Shown here in pieces: positions 1 through 9,082 of a stretch of 43,841 nucleotides of DNA. Both the position numbers and the translations under genes were made by a program. Each line of letters starts with the position of its first letter. The stretch's first letter is position 1. A model generated the notes under the pieces. It made no database searches, was not told where the DNA came from, and saw nothing but the letters and a program-made list of their open reading frames with translations. The stretch comes from Rhizobium sp. PDO1-076. Lineage in GTDB: Bacteria > Pseudomonadota > Alphaproteobacteria > Rhizobiales > Rhizobiaceae. The stretch covers positions 1-43,841 of the forward strand of contig NZ_AHZC01000210.1 in the NCBI RefSeq assembly GCF_000247475.1. Reading direction: 5' to 3'.

Positions 1-172
1 CGGGCGGCTGACAGAGCCATGCACCACGACTTTCTTGCCGAGCAGGACACTGGCCCGATCCTCGAAGTTCTGCCGGAAATTCGTCCAGTCCACGAAGAGC
101 GGAGCCAGAAGCGCCGAAAAAAAGCGCAACGACGAGCAGGCCTCCGAGACTTACCAGGATGCGTCCGAGCAC
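1..172 (-). pseudogene. AsmA-family protein, N-terminal fragment with a frameshift (runs off the left edge)
   Basis: Read leftwards from a GTG at 172-170, the first frame gives a membrane-anchor start (VLGRILVSLGGLLVVALF). A different frame then gives LLAPLFVDWTNFRQNF and GKKVVVHGSVSRP, which I recognise as the opening of rhizobial AsmA-type proteins: one N-terminal membrane helix and a large periplasmic part linked to outer-membrane biogenesis. The frames change at a run of seven A (seven T in the gene) at 117-123. Removing one base would join them as VALFSALLAPLFVDW. A GGGAG lies about 9 bases before the GTG. Either the run is a base-calling or assembly error, or the gene is broken, or slippage on the run restores the frame. 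Only about 57 codons are visible. The family call rests on recalled similarity. Confidence 0.6.
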
Positions 173-246
173 CAAATGCCACTCCCTTGTTCACAGCCCG
201 CAAGGTAACCCAATTCGCCGTGGGAGCAAGCTGCAAGGTCTTGTAA

Positions 247-1656
247 TCAGAGCCTAAAAATCTTGCCCGGATTGAATATGTTGTCGGGGTCCAGGCTCGC
301 CTTGATTGTTCGCATCACCGGCAGCGCACTCGCCAGTTCCTGCTCGAGGTAACTGATCTTGCCCTGGCCTATGCCGTGTTCGCCGGTGCAGGTCCCCTCC
401 ATCGCCAGCGCGCGATTGTTGAGCCGCCCGATAAACGCCTCGGCCTTCGCAACGTCTTCAGGATCCTTGTCGTTGAAAAGTAGAAGCACGTGAAAATTGC
501 CGTCTCCGGCATGGCCGACGATTGGAGCCAGAAGATTGTTTTCGCGAATATCAGCCTGTGTTTGTGCAACGCAGTCTGCCAGCATCGAAATCGGCACACA
601 AACGTCGGTCGACAGCGCGGCAAGTTCCGGCGCCAGCGCGCGGCTTGCCCAATAGGCGTTGTGACGCGCCTTCCACAAGGTCGCGCGCTCTTCGGCATTG
701 GTCGTATAGTGGAATTCGCCACCGCCGAATTCGGCCGCGATCTCGGCAAATTGCTGTGATTGCAGGGCGACCGTTTCATCCGTGCCGTGGAACTCGACAA
801 ACAATGTCGGCCGCTCCTCGTAGGACAGTTTGGAATAGGCGTTGCAGGCGCGGATCTGCATCTCGTCCAACATTTCGATACGCGCCACCGGCACGCCCAT
901 CTGGATCGTCATGATCACCGCGTTGCAGGCATCCTGCAGTGTCGGAAAGGCACAGACACCACCGCTGATCTTCGCCGGTATGCCCTGAAGGCGCAATGTG
1001 ATCGACGTAATCAGCCCGAGGGTTCCTTCCGAACCCACGAACAATCGGGTCAGGTCGTAACCGGCAGACGACTTGCGGGCCCGCTGCGCAGTGAGGATTT
1101 CCTCGCCATTGGCCGTAACCACGGTCAAGGCCAGCACATTGTCCTTCATCGTGCCGTAACGCACGGCATTTGTGCCCGAGGCGCGTGTCGACGCCATACC
1201 GCCGATCGAGGCATTGGCTCCCGGGTCGATGGGAAAGAAAAGGCCGGTGTCGCGCAGATAGGTATTCAGCTCTTCGCGCGTCACGCCCGGCTCGACCGTG
1301 CAGTCGAGATCCTCGGTATTGACCCGCAAGACCTTGTTCATCCGGCTGAAGTCGACGGAAATGCCGCCGAAGGGGGCATTCACCTGCCCTTCCAGCGATG
1401 AGCCGATCCCGAAGGCAACGACGGGAACCTTGTAGGCGGCGCAGGCACGCACGACATCGCGCACTTCCTCACTGCTTTCGACGAAGACGACACCATCCGG
1501 TAACTGCGACGGCAGGTATGTAGTCGTGTGGCTGTGCTGTTCGCGAAACGATTGGCCGGTCTGGAAGGCATCGCCGAAACGCTGTTTCAGGATCGCGCTG
1601 ACAGTTGCAATTGCCTCGACATTGCGCAGGCCCTCGATAACATCTTTCAGCGCCAT
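247..1656 (-). CDS. FAD-binding oxidase, D-lactate dehydrogenase (cytochrome)-type
   Basis: Flavoprotein of 469 residues in the GlcD/D-lactate dehydrogenase (VAO/PCMH) family, which oxidises D-2-hydroxy acids and passes electrons to cytochrome c or quinone. The N-terminal half holds the FAD-binding fold, with the loop FGIGSSLEGQ and the stretch PGANASIGGM. The C-terminal half carries the family hallmark GTCTGEHGIGQGK near its end, whose histidine belongs to the active site. Length and order fit the single-subunit lactate type better than the multi-subunit glycolate oxidase GlcD, since no glcE or glcF is adjacent. I chose the ATG at 1656 because a GGGAG lies 8 bases before it; an in-frame ATG 15 bases upstream has no ribosome-binding site. 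D-lactate is the likely substrate, but glycolate or 2-hydroxyglutarate cannot be excluded. Confidence 0.88.
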   Translation of the reverse strand: MALKDVIEGLRNVEAIATVSAILKQRFGDAFQTGQSFREQHSHTTTYLPSQLPDGVVFVESSEEVRDVVRACAAYKVPVVAFGIGSSLEGQVNAPFGGISVDFSRMNKVLRVNTEDLDCTVEPGVTREELNTYLRDTGLFFPIDPGANASIGGMASTRASGTNAVRYGTMKDNVLALTVVTANGEEILTAQRARKSSAGYDLTRLFVGSEGTLGLITSITLRLQGIPAKISGGVCAFPTLQDACNAVIMTIQMGVPVARIEMLDEMQIRACNAYSKLSYEERPTLFVEFHGTDETVALQSQQFAEIAAEFGGGEFHYTTNAEERATLWKARHNAYWASRALAPELAALSTDVCVPISMLADCVAQTQADIRENNLLAPIVGHAGDGNFHVLLLFNDKDPEDVAKAEAFIGRLNNRALAMEGTCTGEHGIGQGKISYLEQELASALPVMRTIKASLDPDNIFNPGKIFRL

Positions 1657-1762
1657 ATCGGCCACTCCCATAAACCAGCACTATTGCGGCCGATCATGCG
1701 CCGCACTTCGTGGCGTCTGCTATGGGATAGGCTCCGGCGTTTGTCCAGCCGGTGAAAGGCGC

Positions 1763-1783
1763 GGCGCGGCAAAGCACCGCGCC
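1763..1783 (-). terminator. Hairpin downstream of the RND efflux operon
   Basis: A 7-bp perfect GC stem (GGCGCGG at 1763-1769 pairing with CCGCGCC at 1777-1783) with a 7-base loop lies just past the pump stop codon. There is only a short T-rich tail in either direction, so intrinsic termination is plausible but not certain. Confidence 0.45.
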
Positions 1784-1796
1784 CTTTCGTCGGTTG

Positions 1797-4700
1797 CTAC
1801 TCCGCAGCAATCCATCGCGGCTCTCCGGCATCATTGGCAGCCGACGTGGCGTCCTGCAGTTCCGACTTCAACCGCTCTTCCTCATGCGCATGCGGCTTGG
1901 AGAAGCGGGCTAGGAGCAGATAGGCAACCGGCGTAATATAGAGCGTCACCAGTGTCGCCATGCCAAGCCCGCCGACAATGACCCATCCGAGCGCGATACG
2001 CGCTTCGGCGCCGGCTCCCTTTGCCAGCACCAGCGGCAAGCCGCCCAGCACCGTGGCAATCATCGTCATCATCACCGGCCGAAGGCGGATCGAGCAGGCA
2101 CTTTCGATCGCCTCGCGAACGCTGGCACCCCGATCGCGCAACTGATTGGCGAATTCGACGATCAGGATGCCGTTCTTCGCCATGACACCGACCAGCAGAA
2201 CGAGACCGATCTGACTGTAGACATTCAGGCTGGAGCCGGTGATCACCAAGGCAAACACTGCACAGGCAAGACCGAGCGGCACCGTAGCCATGATGATCAG
2301 CGCTGAAATGACGCTTTCGAACTGCGCCGCAAGCACCAGGAAGATGATGGCAAAGGCAAATCCGAAGGTCAGCGCCATGCCTGAGGCATTTTCCTCAAGC
2401 GTTGCGGCTTCGGCGAGAGGAACCAGCCGCGCTCCGGAAGGCAGAAGCGGTTCGGCAATGGCCTTCATCGCCTCGACCGCTTCGCCAAGCGATACGCCCT
2501 CGTTAAGGCTCGACGAGAACGACACCGAGGCTAGCTGCTGCTCGCGATTGAGCTGCGGCGACACGGCATTTTCCTGCAGGGTCGCAATGGTCGACATCGG
2601 CACCACGCGACCATCGGACGTGGTGAGGAATATGTTTTCCAGATCCGTCGGATCATTGATCGGTTGCGTGCTCGAAATCAGCCGAACCGGAATGGCATCG
2701 CCGTCAACGAAGACATCCGTTACCGAGCGGCCTTCCAAAAGAGCCTGCACCGAGGTTCCGATCGCATTGATATCGACGCCGAGATCGGAAGCGCGCTCGC
2801 GATTGACCGTCACCGATATCTGCGCCTGGGTCGGTTCGTTATCCAACCGCGGCGTCTGGAAAAGACTGGAGTTGCGCATCTGGTCAACGACCTTGATCGC
2901 CGCTTCCGTCAGTTTCTCGTGGTCGCTGCCGACAAGCGCCATCTGCAGACCGCTACCCGCACCACGGATGCGCAAACTGTTGGTCTGGAAGACATTGCCG
3001 CGCAATGCCGGCACGGTCGCCGCGGCGGCATTGATATCCTGGACGATCTGGTTCTGTGTGCGCTCACGCTCGCTCCAGGGTGCCAGCGTCAGTACCATGA
3101 ATGCGCTGTTCGTTGCACCCTGCCCGGAGATCGAGAAGATATTGCGGATCTCGCCGCTATCGACCAGAGGCTGCAGCTTTTCCTCGACGCGCTGGACCTG
3201 ATCGCGCGTATAGGCAAGACTCACGCCCTGCGGCGCGGAGAGCCGAAGCATGACCATCGACCGGTCTTCCTGCGGCGTCAGCTCGTTCTGGATCAAGCCG
3301 AATGTCGCAAATGCCGCCCCCGAGATCAGTATCGAGACAACCACGACGATCAGCGGATTGCTGAGGCTTGAATGCAGCGTACGTTTGTAGACCTTTGAAA
3401 ACAGCGCGCCAAATCGACCGAGCAGCCCATGATCCTCGTGCTCGGACTTTCCGAGCATGCGTGACGCCAGCATCGGGCATAGGGTCAGAGCCGTTACCGA
3501 TGACAGAAGAACGGCAAAGGCCAACACGAAGCCGAACTCGCGGAACAGGCCGCCAAGCTGTCCGGGCAGGAAGGAGAGCGGAATGAACACCGCGGCCAGT
3601 GTTGCCGTGGTTGCCAGTACGGCAAAGAACACTTCCTGCGTTCCCAGAACAGCCGCCGCACGCGGCCCCATGCCCTCGGCCCGCCGACGCACGATGTTTT
3701 CCAGAACCACGATGGCATCATCGACTACCAGTCCGGTGGCCAGAACGATGGCAAGCAATGTCAGAATATTGATCGAGAACCCGACCATGTAGATGGCGAC
3801 CAGCGTTCCGATGAGCGCCACCGGCATGGTCAGTGCCGGAATGAGCGTGGCCCGCCAATCGCGTAGGAAGAGATAAAGCACGACGACAACGATGAAGGCG
3901 GACAGCGAAAGCGCCAACTCTACTTCATGAAGCGCCCCTTCGATGAACACCGCGTCATCGCTGGTAATGGCGATTCTCGTGCCTTCCGGCAGCGTTTTCG
4001 ACAGGGCGTCGACGGCCGCGTGCACGCCCTCGGAGATGTTCAATGTGTTAGACTGCGCCTGGCGGATAATGCCAAGGCCCACCCCCTGCACGCCGTTCGA
4101 ACGCAACGATGTCGATCCGTCATCCGGACCAAGCGTCACGGTCGCCACATCGCGCAACCGGACATTGTCGCCGATCAGCACATTCTCGAAATCTTCGGGC
4201 GTCGTCAGATTGGCTGTTGCCCGCACGACGATGTCCTGCGTCATGGATTCAAGCGAACCCGCCGGCACATCCATGGCCGAACTCTGCAGTGCGGTTGCAA
4301 GATCCGCGACGCTCAGCCCACGGCTGGCCAGTGCCGCCTGATTGACATCGACCCGGAAGACCTTCTCCTGATCGCCATACACCTGGACATCGGCCACGCC
4401 TTCGACGGCCGCAAGACGGTCGGATATCTCGTTATCGACGAGCAGCGTCAGATCTTCCATGCTGAGCTTCGACGACGTGACCGCAAGGCGCATGATGGCC
4501 TGCGAATCCGAGTCTGCCTTGACGATGCGCGGCTCGTCGGCATCATCCGGCAACTGGTTCGCGACGCGGCCTAGCGCGTCTCGCACATCGTTCGCCGCAA
4601 CCGCCAGATCGACATTGTCGCTGAACTCCAGCGTCGTCCGGCTTTCGCCGAACTGCGATCGGGACGAGATCGACTTCAGGCCGCTGACGCGAGCAACGGC

Positions 4701-4943
4701 GCCCTCAACCACCTTGGTCACTTCCTGGTCCATTGTCTGGGCCGAGGCGCCGTCATAGTCGGTGGTGACGGAAATGACCGGCTGATCGACATCCGGCAAT
4801 TCGCGCACTTCGATACCGGCGAGGGCTGCGAGACCCGCGACGACCAGGAGCGTATTCAGCACCGCAGCCAAAACCGGGCGCCGAACGAAGAGCGCCGTGA
4901 AGGACTGACCTGATTTTTCAGATGAGCTGTCGACAGGGTTCAT
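1797..4943 (-). CDS. RND multidrug efflux pump, inner-membrane subunit (HAE1/AcrB type)
   Basis: Inner-membrane proton/drug antiporter of 1048 residues, the normal RND length. It shows the two-fold repeat of this family: a first membrane helix (about 24-45), a large periplasmic loop, a six-helix bundle, then the same again. The proton-relay aspartates are present as the pair D408-D409 in GLVVDDAIVVLEN, and the matching lysine is K923 in VGVMAKNG. These correspond to AcrB D407/D408 and K940, so the pump looks functional. Its start overlaps the stop of the adaptor gene by four bases (ATGA), so the two are translated together. No outer-membrane channel gene or TetR-type regulator is adjacent; a TolC encoded elsewhere would be needed. 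The substrate cannot be told from sequence. Confidence 0.95.
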   Translation of the reverse strand: MNPVDSSSEKSGQSFTALFVRRPVLAAVLNTLLVVAGLAALAGIEVRELPDVDQPVISVTTDYDGASAQTMDQEVTKVVEGAVARVSGLKSISSRSQFGESRTTLEFSDNVDLAVAANDVRDALGRVANQLPDDADEPRIVKADSDSQAIMRLAVTSSKLSMEDLTLLVDNEISDRLAAVEGVADVQVYGDQEKVFRVDVNQAALASRGLSVADLATALQSSAMDVPAGSLESMTQDIVVRATANLTTPEDFENVLIGDNVRLRDVATVTLGPDDGSTSLRSNGVQGVGLGIIRQAQSNTLNISEGVHAAVDALSKTLPEGTRIAITSDDAVFIEGALHEVELALSLSAFIVVVVLYLFLRDWRATLIPALTMPVALIGTLVAIYMVGFSINILTLLAIVLATGLVVDDAIVVLENIVRRRAEGMGPRAAAVLGTQEVFFAVLATTATLAAVFIPLSFLPGQLGGLFREFGFVLAFAVLLSSVTALTLCPMLASRMLGKSEHEDHGLLGRFGALFSKVYKRTLHSSLSNPLIVVVVSILISGAAFATFGLIQNELTPQEDRSMVMLRLSAPQGVSLAYTRDQVQRVEEKLQPLVDSGEIRNIFSISGQGATNSAFMVLTLAPWSERERTQNQIVQDINAAAATVPALRGNVFQTNSLRIRGAGSGLQMALVGSDHEKLTEAAIKVVDQMRNSSLFQTPRLDNEPTQAQISVTVNRERASDLGVDINAIGTSVQALLEGRSVTDVFVDGDAIPVRLISSTQPINDPTDLENIFLTTSDGRVVPMSTIATLQENAVSPQLNREQQLASVSFSSSLNEGVSLGEAVEAMKAIAEPLLPSGARLVPLAEAATLEENASGMALTFGFAFAIIFLVLAAQFESVISALIIMATVPLGLACAVFALVITGSSLNVYSQIGLVLLVGVMAKNGILIVEFANQLRDRGASVREAIESACSIRLRPVMMTMIATVLGGLPLVLAKGAGAEARIALGWVIVGGLGMATLVTLYITPVAYLLLARFSKPHAHEEERLKSELQDATSAANDAGEPRWIAAE

Positions 4944-6151
4944 TGGCTTGCCACCTCCGGCGTCGCCGCGCTCTTGTCGCTGCCCGCAACCTGCCCCGCA
5001 ACCTGAACGCCGCCGCCCTCCCGCACCCGTTGCAAGCCTTCGATCGCAACGACATCGCCCTCCTTCAGGCCGGAATCAACAAGAACCTGATCCGAGTTGC
5101 GCTGGATAATCCGCACCCGGGTCTTGACCGATTTGTCATCCTTGATCTGCCAGACGAACGAACCGAGCCCGTCCCATTGGACCGCCAGCGGGTTGACGGC
5201 CGGATAGTGATCGCCCGGAAACTGCATGGTCACATTGAACGACATGCCGGCCCGCAGCAGATCGTTGGAATTGTCGATACGGGCGCGAATGCGGATGGTC
5301 CGGCTCGCCGGGTCAACCCGGTTGTCGACAGCATCGACCTTGCCAGCGAACACATCGCCCGGTCTCGAAACCGAAATCGCCTTGATCGCCATACCGGCTT
5401 TTACCGCTGTTGCGAACCGCTCCGGCGCCCAGAAGTCGACGAGTAGCTCGGACCGGTTGTCCAGCGTCACCACATTGCTCGAGGTCGTGACATTGTCACC
5501 GATGCTGACCCCGATAATACCAATGATCCCGTCGATCGGGGCGACGATATCGCGTCTCTTGAGATTGAGTTCCGCTGTCGTCAACTCGAGTCGAGCCTGT
5601 TCCAGTGCAATCTGGGCGTCGAGAACCTCAAGCCGCGAGAAGCTCTGAAGGTTGCGGTAGGATTCGGATTTCTCGCTCGCGCTGTGCAGCCCGACCTTGG
5701 CCAGGTCACGCAAGATGACCTGTTCATCATCATCGAGCTTGGCGACGACCTGGCCCTTTTTGACCCGCTCGCCAGAAGATACGAGTATCTCGGTGATCGT
5801 TCCGGAAGCCTGCGGCATCACGGTCACCGCCTGGATCGCTTCGCCATCGCCGATCGCGCTCAGGCGATCGTTCAGAATGCCAACCGTCACCGGCTGGGTG
5901 ACAATCAGGATCGGCTGGTTGCGGCCACCCTGACGCTGTCCTTGGCCTGCAGTCTGGCCTTTGCCGCGCGACTGACCCTGTGCCTGCGTTCCTTCGCCGG
6001 CTGCACCGGAACTTGAAACCATTGCGACCAAGTTCTGCGGCACGCCCATCTGAACCAGCGTCTGGCCGGCCTGCGGCGAGACATAGACCCAAAGACACAG
6101 CCCTGCGAAAAGCAGCAACAGACTGAGACCGAGTTGCTTCCAAAGCGGCAT
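4940..6151 (-). CDS. RND efflux periplasmic adaptor subunit (membrane fusion protein)
   Basis: HlyD/AcrA-type adaptor of 403 residues that bridges the RND pump to an outer-membrane channel. It has one N-terminal membrane helix (LGLSLLLLFAGLCLWVYV), a short periplasmic stretch, then a glycine/glutamine-rich low-complexity segment (about residues 55-85) before the lipoyl, alpha-hairpin, beta-barrel and membrane-proximal domains. The lipoyl signature is split around the helical hairpin (ASGTITEILVSSGERVKKGQ, and later RRDIVAPIDGIIG). The start is the ATG at 6151, with GGAG six bases upstream; an in-frame TTG 12 bases earlier lies on that ribosome-binding site and is unlikely. First gene of the operon with the pump. 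The GQ-rich insert is unusual and may be a flexible tether. Confidence 0.93.
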   Translation of the reverse strand: MPLWKQLGLSLLLLFAGLCLWVYVSPQAGQTLVQMGVPQNLVAMVSSSGAAGEGTQAQGQSRGKGQTAGQGQRQGGRNQPILIVTQPVTVGILNDRLSAIGDGEAIQAVTVMPQASGTITEILVSSGERVKKGQVVAKLDDDEQVILRDLAKVGLHSASEKSESYRNLQSFSRLEVLDAQIALEQARLELTTAELNLKRRDIVAPIDGIIGIIGVSIGDNVTTSSNVVTLDNRSELLVDFWAPERFATAVKAGMAIKAISVSRPGDVFAGKVDAVDNRVDPASRTIRIRARIDNSNDLLRAGMSFNVTMQFPGDHYPAVNPLAVQWDGLGSFVWQIKDDKSVKTRVRIIQRNSDQVLVDSGLKEGDVVAIEGLQRVREGGGVQVAGQVAGSDKSAATPEVASQ

Positions 6152-6188
6152 GCGGAACTCCAAATTTATACAATGAAAATCGTGCTCA

Positions 6189-6217
6189 ACTATCTTGTTT
6201 CAAGGGGCCGAATGCAA
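6189..6217 (-). promoter_or_regulatory. Possible promoter of the RND efflux operon
   Basis: On the minus strand TTGCAT (6217-6212) and GATAGT (6194-6189) are separated by 17 bases, about 40 bases before the adaptor ATG. The match to a housekeeping promoter is moderate and was found by eye. This element and the dyad at 6414-6432 are all I could find in the 325-base gene-free stretch 6152-6476. Confidence 0.3.
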
Positions 6218-6413
6218 TGCCCGATCATCAAGCTTACTGATTTGTAATATCACGCGAATTCACGCGACTGTGATTGCCGGTCGTGGTTGACAACGGCGCT
6301 TGTGGCCGGATTTGCCTATGGCACATGGCGTCAGTGCACCCGGCAACGGCCGCAACCAGTTTGCCTGAGCCCTTGCAGGCGTGACAGCGACAAAAACCGT
6401 CAGCAAGTCAGGC

Positions 6414-6432
6414 TTCTGGAATAAAACCAGAA
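6414..6432. promoter_or_regulatory. Inverted repeat upstream of uvrD
   Basis: TTCTGG (6414-6419) and CCAGAA (6427-6432) form a perfect 6-base dyad around a 7-base AT-rich centre, 44 bases before the uvrD ATG. A further TCTGG at 6440 could pair with the same CCAGA. The spacing suits a dimeric regulator or a small hairpin in the leader. It does not match the alphaproteobacterial LexA direct repeat (GAAC, 7 bases, GAAC). Function unknown. Confidence 0.3.
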
Positions 6433-6476
6433 CGCTTCATCTGGCCTTTCCAGACCGAATCACTACATTGAGCCGC

Positions 6477-8957
6477 ATGAGTAACGGTTTCGATGACATT
6501 CCTTTCTTCGATGAAGAACCCGCCCCGCGCAAGCCGGTGCCGGCGACAGCCTCCCCCTCGGCCCCATCTTCTGGCAGCGGGCTGGGTATTGCCGCACGCG
6601 CCATGGCGGCACGCGACCAGGCGCGTATTCCGGATTATCTGTCCGGCCTGAACCCGGAGCAGCGTCTGGCCGTCGAAACCGTCGATGGTCCACTTCTGGT
6701 CCTGGCGGGTGCGGGGACCGGCAAGACCCGCGTTCTGACCACCCGCATCGCCCACATTCTCGCAACAAACAGGGCATTCCCCTCCCAGCTTCTCGCCGTG
6801 ACCTTCACCAACAAGGCCGCCCGCGAGATGAAAGAGCGCATCGGCCACCTCGTCGGTGGCGCGGTCGAGGGCATGCCCTGGCTCGGAACTTTCCACTCGA
6901 TCGGCGTCAAGCTCCTGCGTCGCCATGCCGAACTGGTCGGGCTGTCGTCGGATTTCACCATTCTCGACACCGATGACGTGGTGCGCCTGATCAAGCAGAT
7001 CATCCAGGCCGAGGGTCTCGACGACAAGCGCTGGCCGGCCAAGCAGTTTGCCGCCATGATCGATGGCTGGAAGAACAAGGCACTCGACCCGGCTCAGATC
7101 CCCGAAGGAGACGCCCGCGCTTTCGCCAATGGCAAGGGACGCGAGCTCTATGCTGCCTATCAGGCCCGGCTAAAGGCCCTGAACGCCTGTGATTTCGGCG
7201 ATCTCCTGCTGCATCCGATCCGCATGTTCCGCGCCAATCCGGATGTGCTGAAGGAGTATCATCAGAAGTTCAAATACATTCTGGTCGACGAGTATCAGGA
7301 CACCAACACTGCCCAGTACATGTGGCTCAGGCTGCTGGCCCAGCGACCTGCAGGCGTGCCGCAGAATGTCTGTTGTGTCGGCGACGACGACCAGTCGATC
7401 TATGGCTGGCGCGGCGCCGAAGTCGACAACATCCTGCGCTTCGACAAGGATTTCCCCGGCGCCAAGGTGATCAAGCTGGAGCGCAACTACCGCTCCACCG
7501 AACATATCCTCGGCGCCGCCGGCCATCTGATTGCCCACAATGAGGGCCGCCTCGGCAAGACGCTGTTCACCGATCGCGTCGATCCGAACGATGACAAGGT
7601 CGTCGTGCACGCAGCCTGGGATTCCGAGGAGGAAGCCCGTGCCGTTGGCGAGGAAATCGAGCAATTGCAGCGCAACGAGCATCCGCTCAACAATATGGCG
7701 ATCCTGGTGCGCGCCTCCTTCCAGATGCGCGAATTCGAAGACCGCTTCGTCACGCTCGGCCTGAACTACCGGGTGATCGGCGGCCCGCGCTTCTACGAGC
7801 GTCTCGAAATCCGCGATGCCATGGCCTATTTCCGCATGGTCTGCCAGCCGGCCGATGATCTCGCCTTCGAGCGTATCGTCAACACGCCGAAGCGCGGGCT
7901 TGGCGACACGACCATCCGCAATCTGCACGACTATGCGAGAGCCCGCGACATACCCATGCTGGCGGCAGCGGCCGACATCATCGAGACCGACGAGTTGAAG
8001 CCAAAGGCGCGCAAGTCGCTGTTTGACGTCGTCACCGACTTCCGCCGCTGGCAGACGCTGCTGGAGAACACGCCACATACCGAGCTTGCCGAACAGATCC
8101 TCGATGAGAGCGGCTACACGGCCATGTGGCAGAATGACAAGTCGGCCGAGGCGCCGGGACGACTGGAAAACCTGAAGGAACTTGTCCGCTCGATGGAAGC
8201 CTTCGAGAGCATGCGCAGCTTCCTCGAACATGTGTCGCTGGTAATGGACACCGAGCAGAATGCCGAGATGGACGCCGTCTCGATCATGACGCTGCATTCG
8301 GCCAAGGGGCTGGAATTCGAAACCGTCTTTCTCCCCGGCTGGGAAGAGGGCCTCTTCCCGCACCAGCGTGCACTGGATGAAGGCGGGCGCTCCGGCCTTG
8401 AGGAAGAACGGCGGCTTGCCTATGTCGGCGTCACGCGCGCCAAGCGGCGTTGCCATATCTGGTTCGTGTCCAACCGCCGCATTCATGGCCTGTGGCAGTC
8501 GACCATGCCGTCGCGCTTCCTCGATGAATTGCCGCCGGCGCATGTCGAGGTCGCCGAATCCGAAACGTCCTACGGCGGCTATGGTCGCAACCCCTACGGC
8601 CAGTCACGCTTCGACAAGCAGGAGCCTTTCCAGAACTCCTATTCGACACCGGGCTGGAAACGCGCCCAGGCCAACAAGACCGACGCCACGCGCGACAACT
8701 GGGGCAGTCGCTCCGGCCACGCCGTCGAACGCATCGGCTATGGCGAGAGTGGACCGCGCGCGAAAACCATTGACGGCGACCTGGTGGCGAAATCCACCAG
8801 CACCGAGCCTTCGCGCTTTTCTGTGGGCGACCGCGTCTTCCACATCAAGTTTGGCAATGGCAACATCGCCTCGATTGAAGGCAACAAGCTGACCATCGAT
8901 TTCGATCGGGCCGGGCAAAAACGCGTGCTGGATGGGTTTGTCGAAAAAGCCGGCTGA
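6477..8957 (+). CDS. uvrD: ATP-dependent DNA helicase UvrD/PcrA
   Basis: Superfamily 1A 3'-to-5' DNA helicase of 826 residues, used in nucleotide-excision and mismatch repair and in clearing proteins or RNA polymerase from DNA. All motifs are visible in order: Walker A AGAGTGKT (K83), VDEYQDTN, GDDDQSIYGWRGAE, LERNYRST, TLHSAKGLEFE and YVGVTRAKRR. The C-terminus ends in a small Tudor-like domain (VGDRVFHIKFGNGNIASIEG), the part that contacts RNA polymerase in PcrA. A disordered linker rich in G, Y, S and N (about 690-770) joins it to the motor. The chosen ATG gives the usual short N-terminal tail MSNGFDDIPFFDEE; longer in-frame starts upstream have no ribosome-binding site. The site before this ATG is itself weak (TTGAG). 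No LexA-type box was seen. Confidence 0.96.
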   Translation: MSNGFDDIPFFDEEPAPRKPVPATASPSAPSSGSGLGIAARAMAARDQARIPDYLSGLNPEQRLAVETVDGPLLVLAGAGTGKTRVLTTRIAHILATNRAFPSQLLAVTFTNKAAREMKERIGHLVGGAVEGMPWLGTFHSIGVKLLRRHAELVGLSSDFTILDTDDVVRLIKQIIQAEGLDDKRWPAKQFAAMIDGWKNKALDPAQIPEGDARAFANGKGRELYAAYQARLKALNACDFGDLLLHPIRMFRANPDVLKEYHQKFKYILVDEYQDTNTAQYMWLRLLAQRPAGVPQNVCCVGDDDQSIYGWRGAEVDNILRFDKDFPGAKVIKLERNYRSTEHILGAAGHLIAHNEGRLGKTLFTDRVDPNDDKVVVHAAWDSEEEARAVGEEIEQLQRNEHPLNNMAILVRASFQMREFEDRFVTLGLNYRVIGGPRFYERLEIRDAMAYFRMVCQPADDLAFERIVNTPKRGLGDTTIRNLHDYARARDIPMLAAAADIIETDELKPKARKSLFDVVTDFRRWQTLLENTPHTELAEQILDESGYTAMWQNDKSAEAPGRLENLKELVRSMEAFESMRSFLEHVSLVMDTEQNAEMDAVSIMTLHSAKGLEFETVFLPGWEEGLFPHQRALDEGGRSGLEEERRLAYVGVTRAKRRCHIWFVSNRRIHGLWQSTMPSRFLDELPPAHVEVAESETSYGGYGRNPYGQSRFDKQEPFQNSYSTPGWKRAQANKTDATRDNWGSRSGHAVERIGYGESGPRAKTIDGDLVAKSTSTEPSRFSVGDRVFHIKFGNGNIASIEGNKLTIDFDRAGQKRVLDGFVEKAG

Positions 8958-8990
8958 GCCAGGCTCGACTGCCGGTCGGCCGGCCCTTGC

Positions 8991-9018
8991 TTGACCCATG
9001 CCCAAAGCCTGCTAGGAG
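8991..9018 (+). promoter_or_regulatory. Possible promoter of the family 25 glycosyltransferase gene
   Basis: TTGACC (8991-8996) and TAGGAG (9013-9018) are 16 bases apart, about 65 bases before the ATG. The -35 element is good and the -10 element poor, so this is tentative. Confidence 0.33.
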
Positions 9019-9082
9019 GCGTGGAAGAATTCGCTCACCCGTTTTGTCGGAGATCGCCTTGCATTTTCTGCCCAAGAGCCAG

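Noticed and set aside
7170..8543. Long open frame (over 450 codons) on the minus strand inside uvrD
   Set aside because: It is the mirror frame of a high-GC gene; uvrD has all helicase motifs, and the antisense protein has no recognisable domain or ribosome-binding site.
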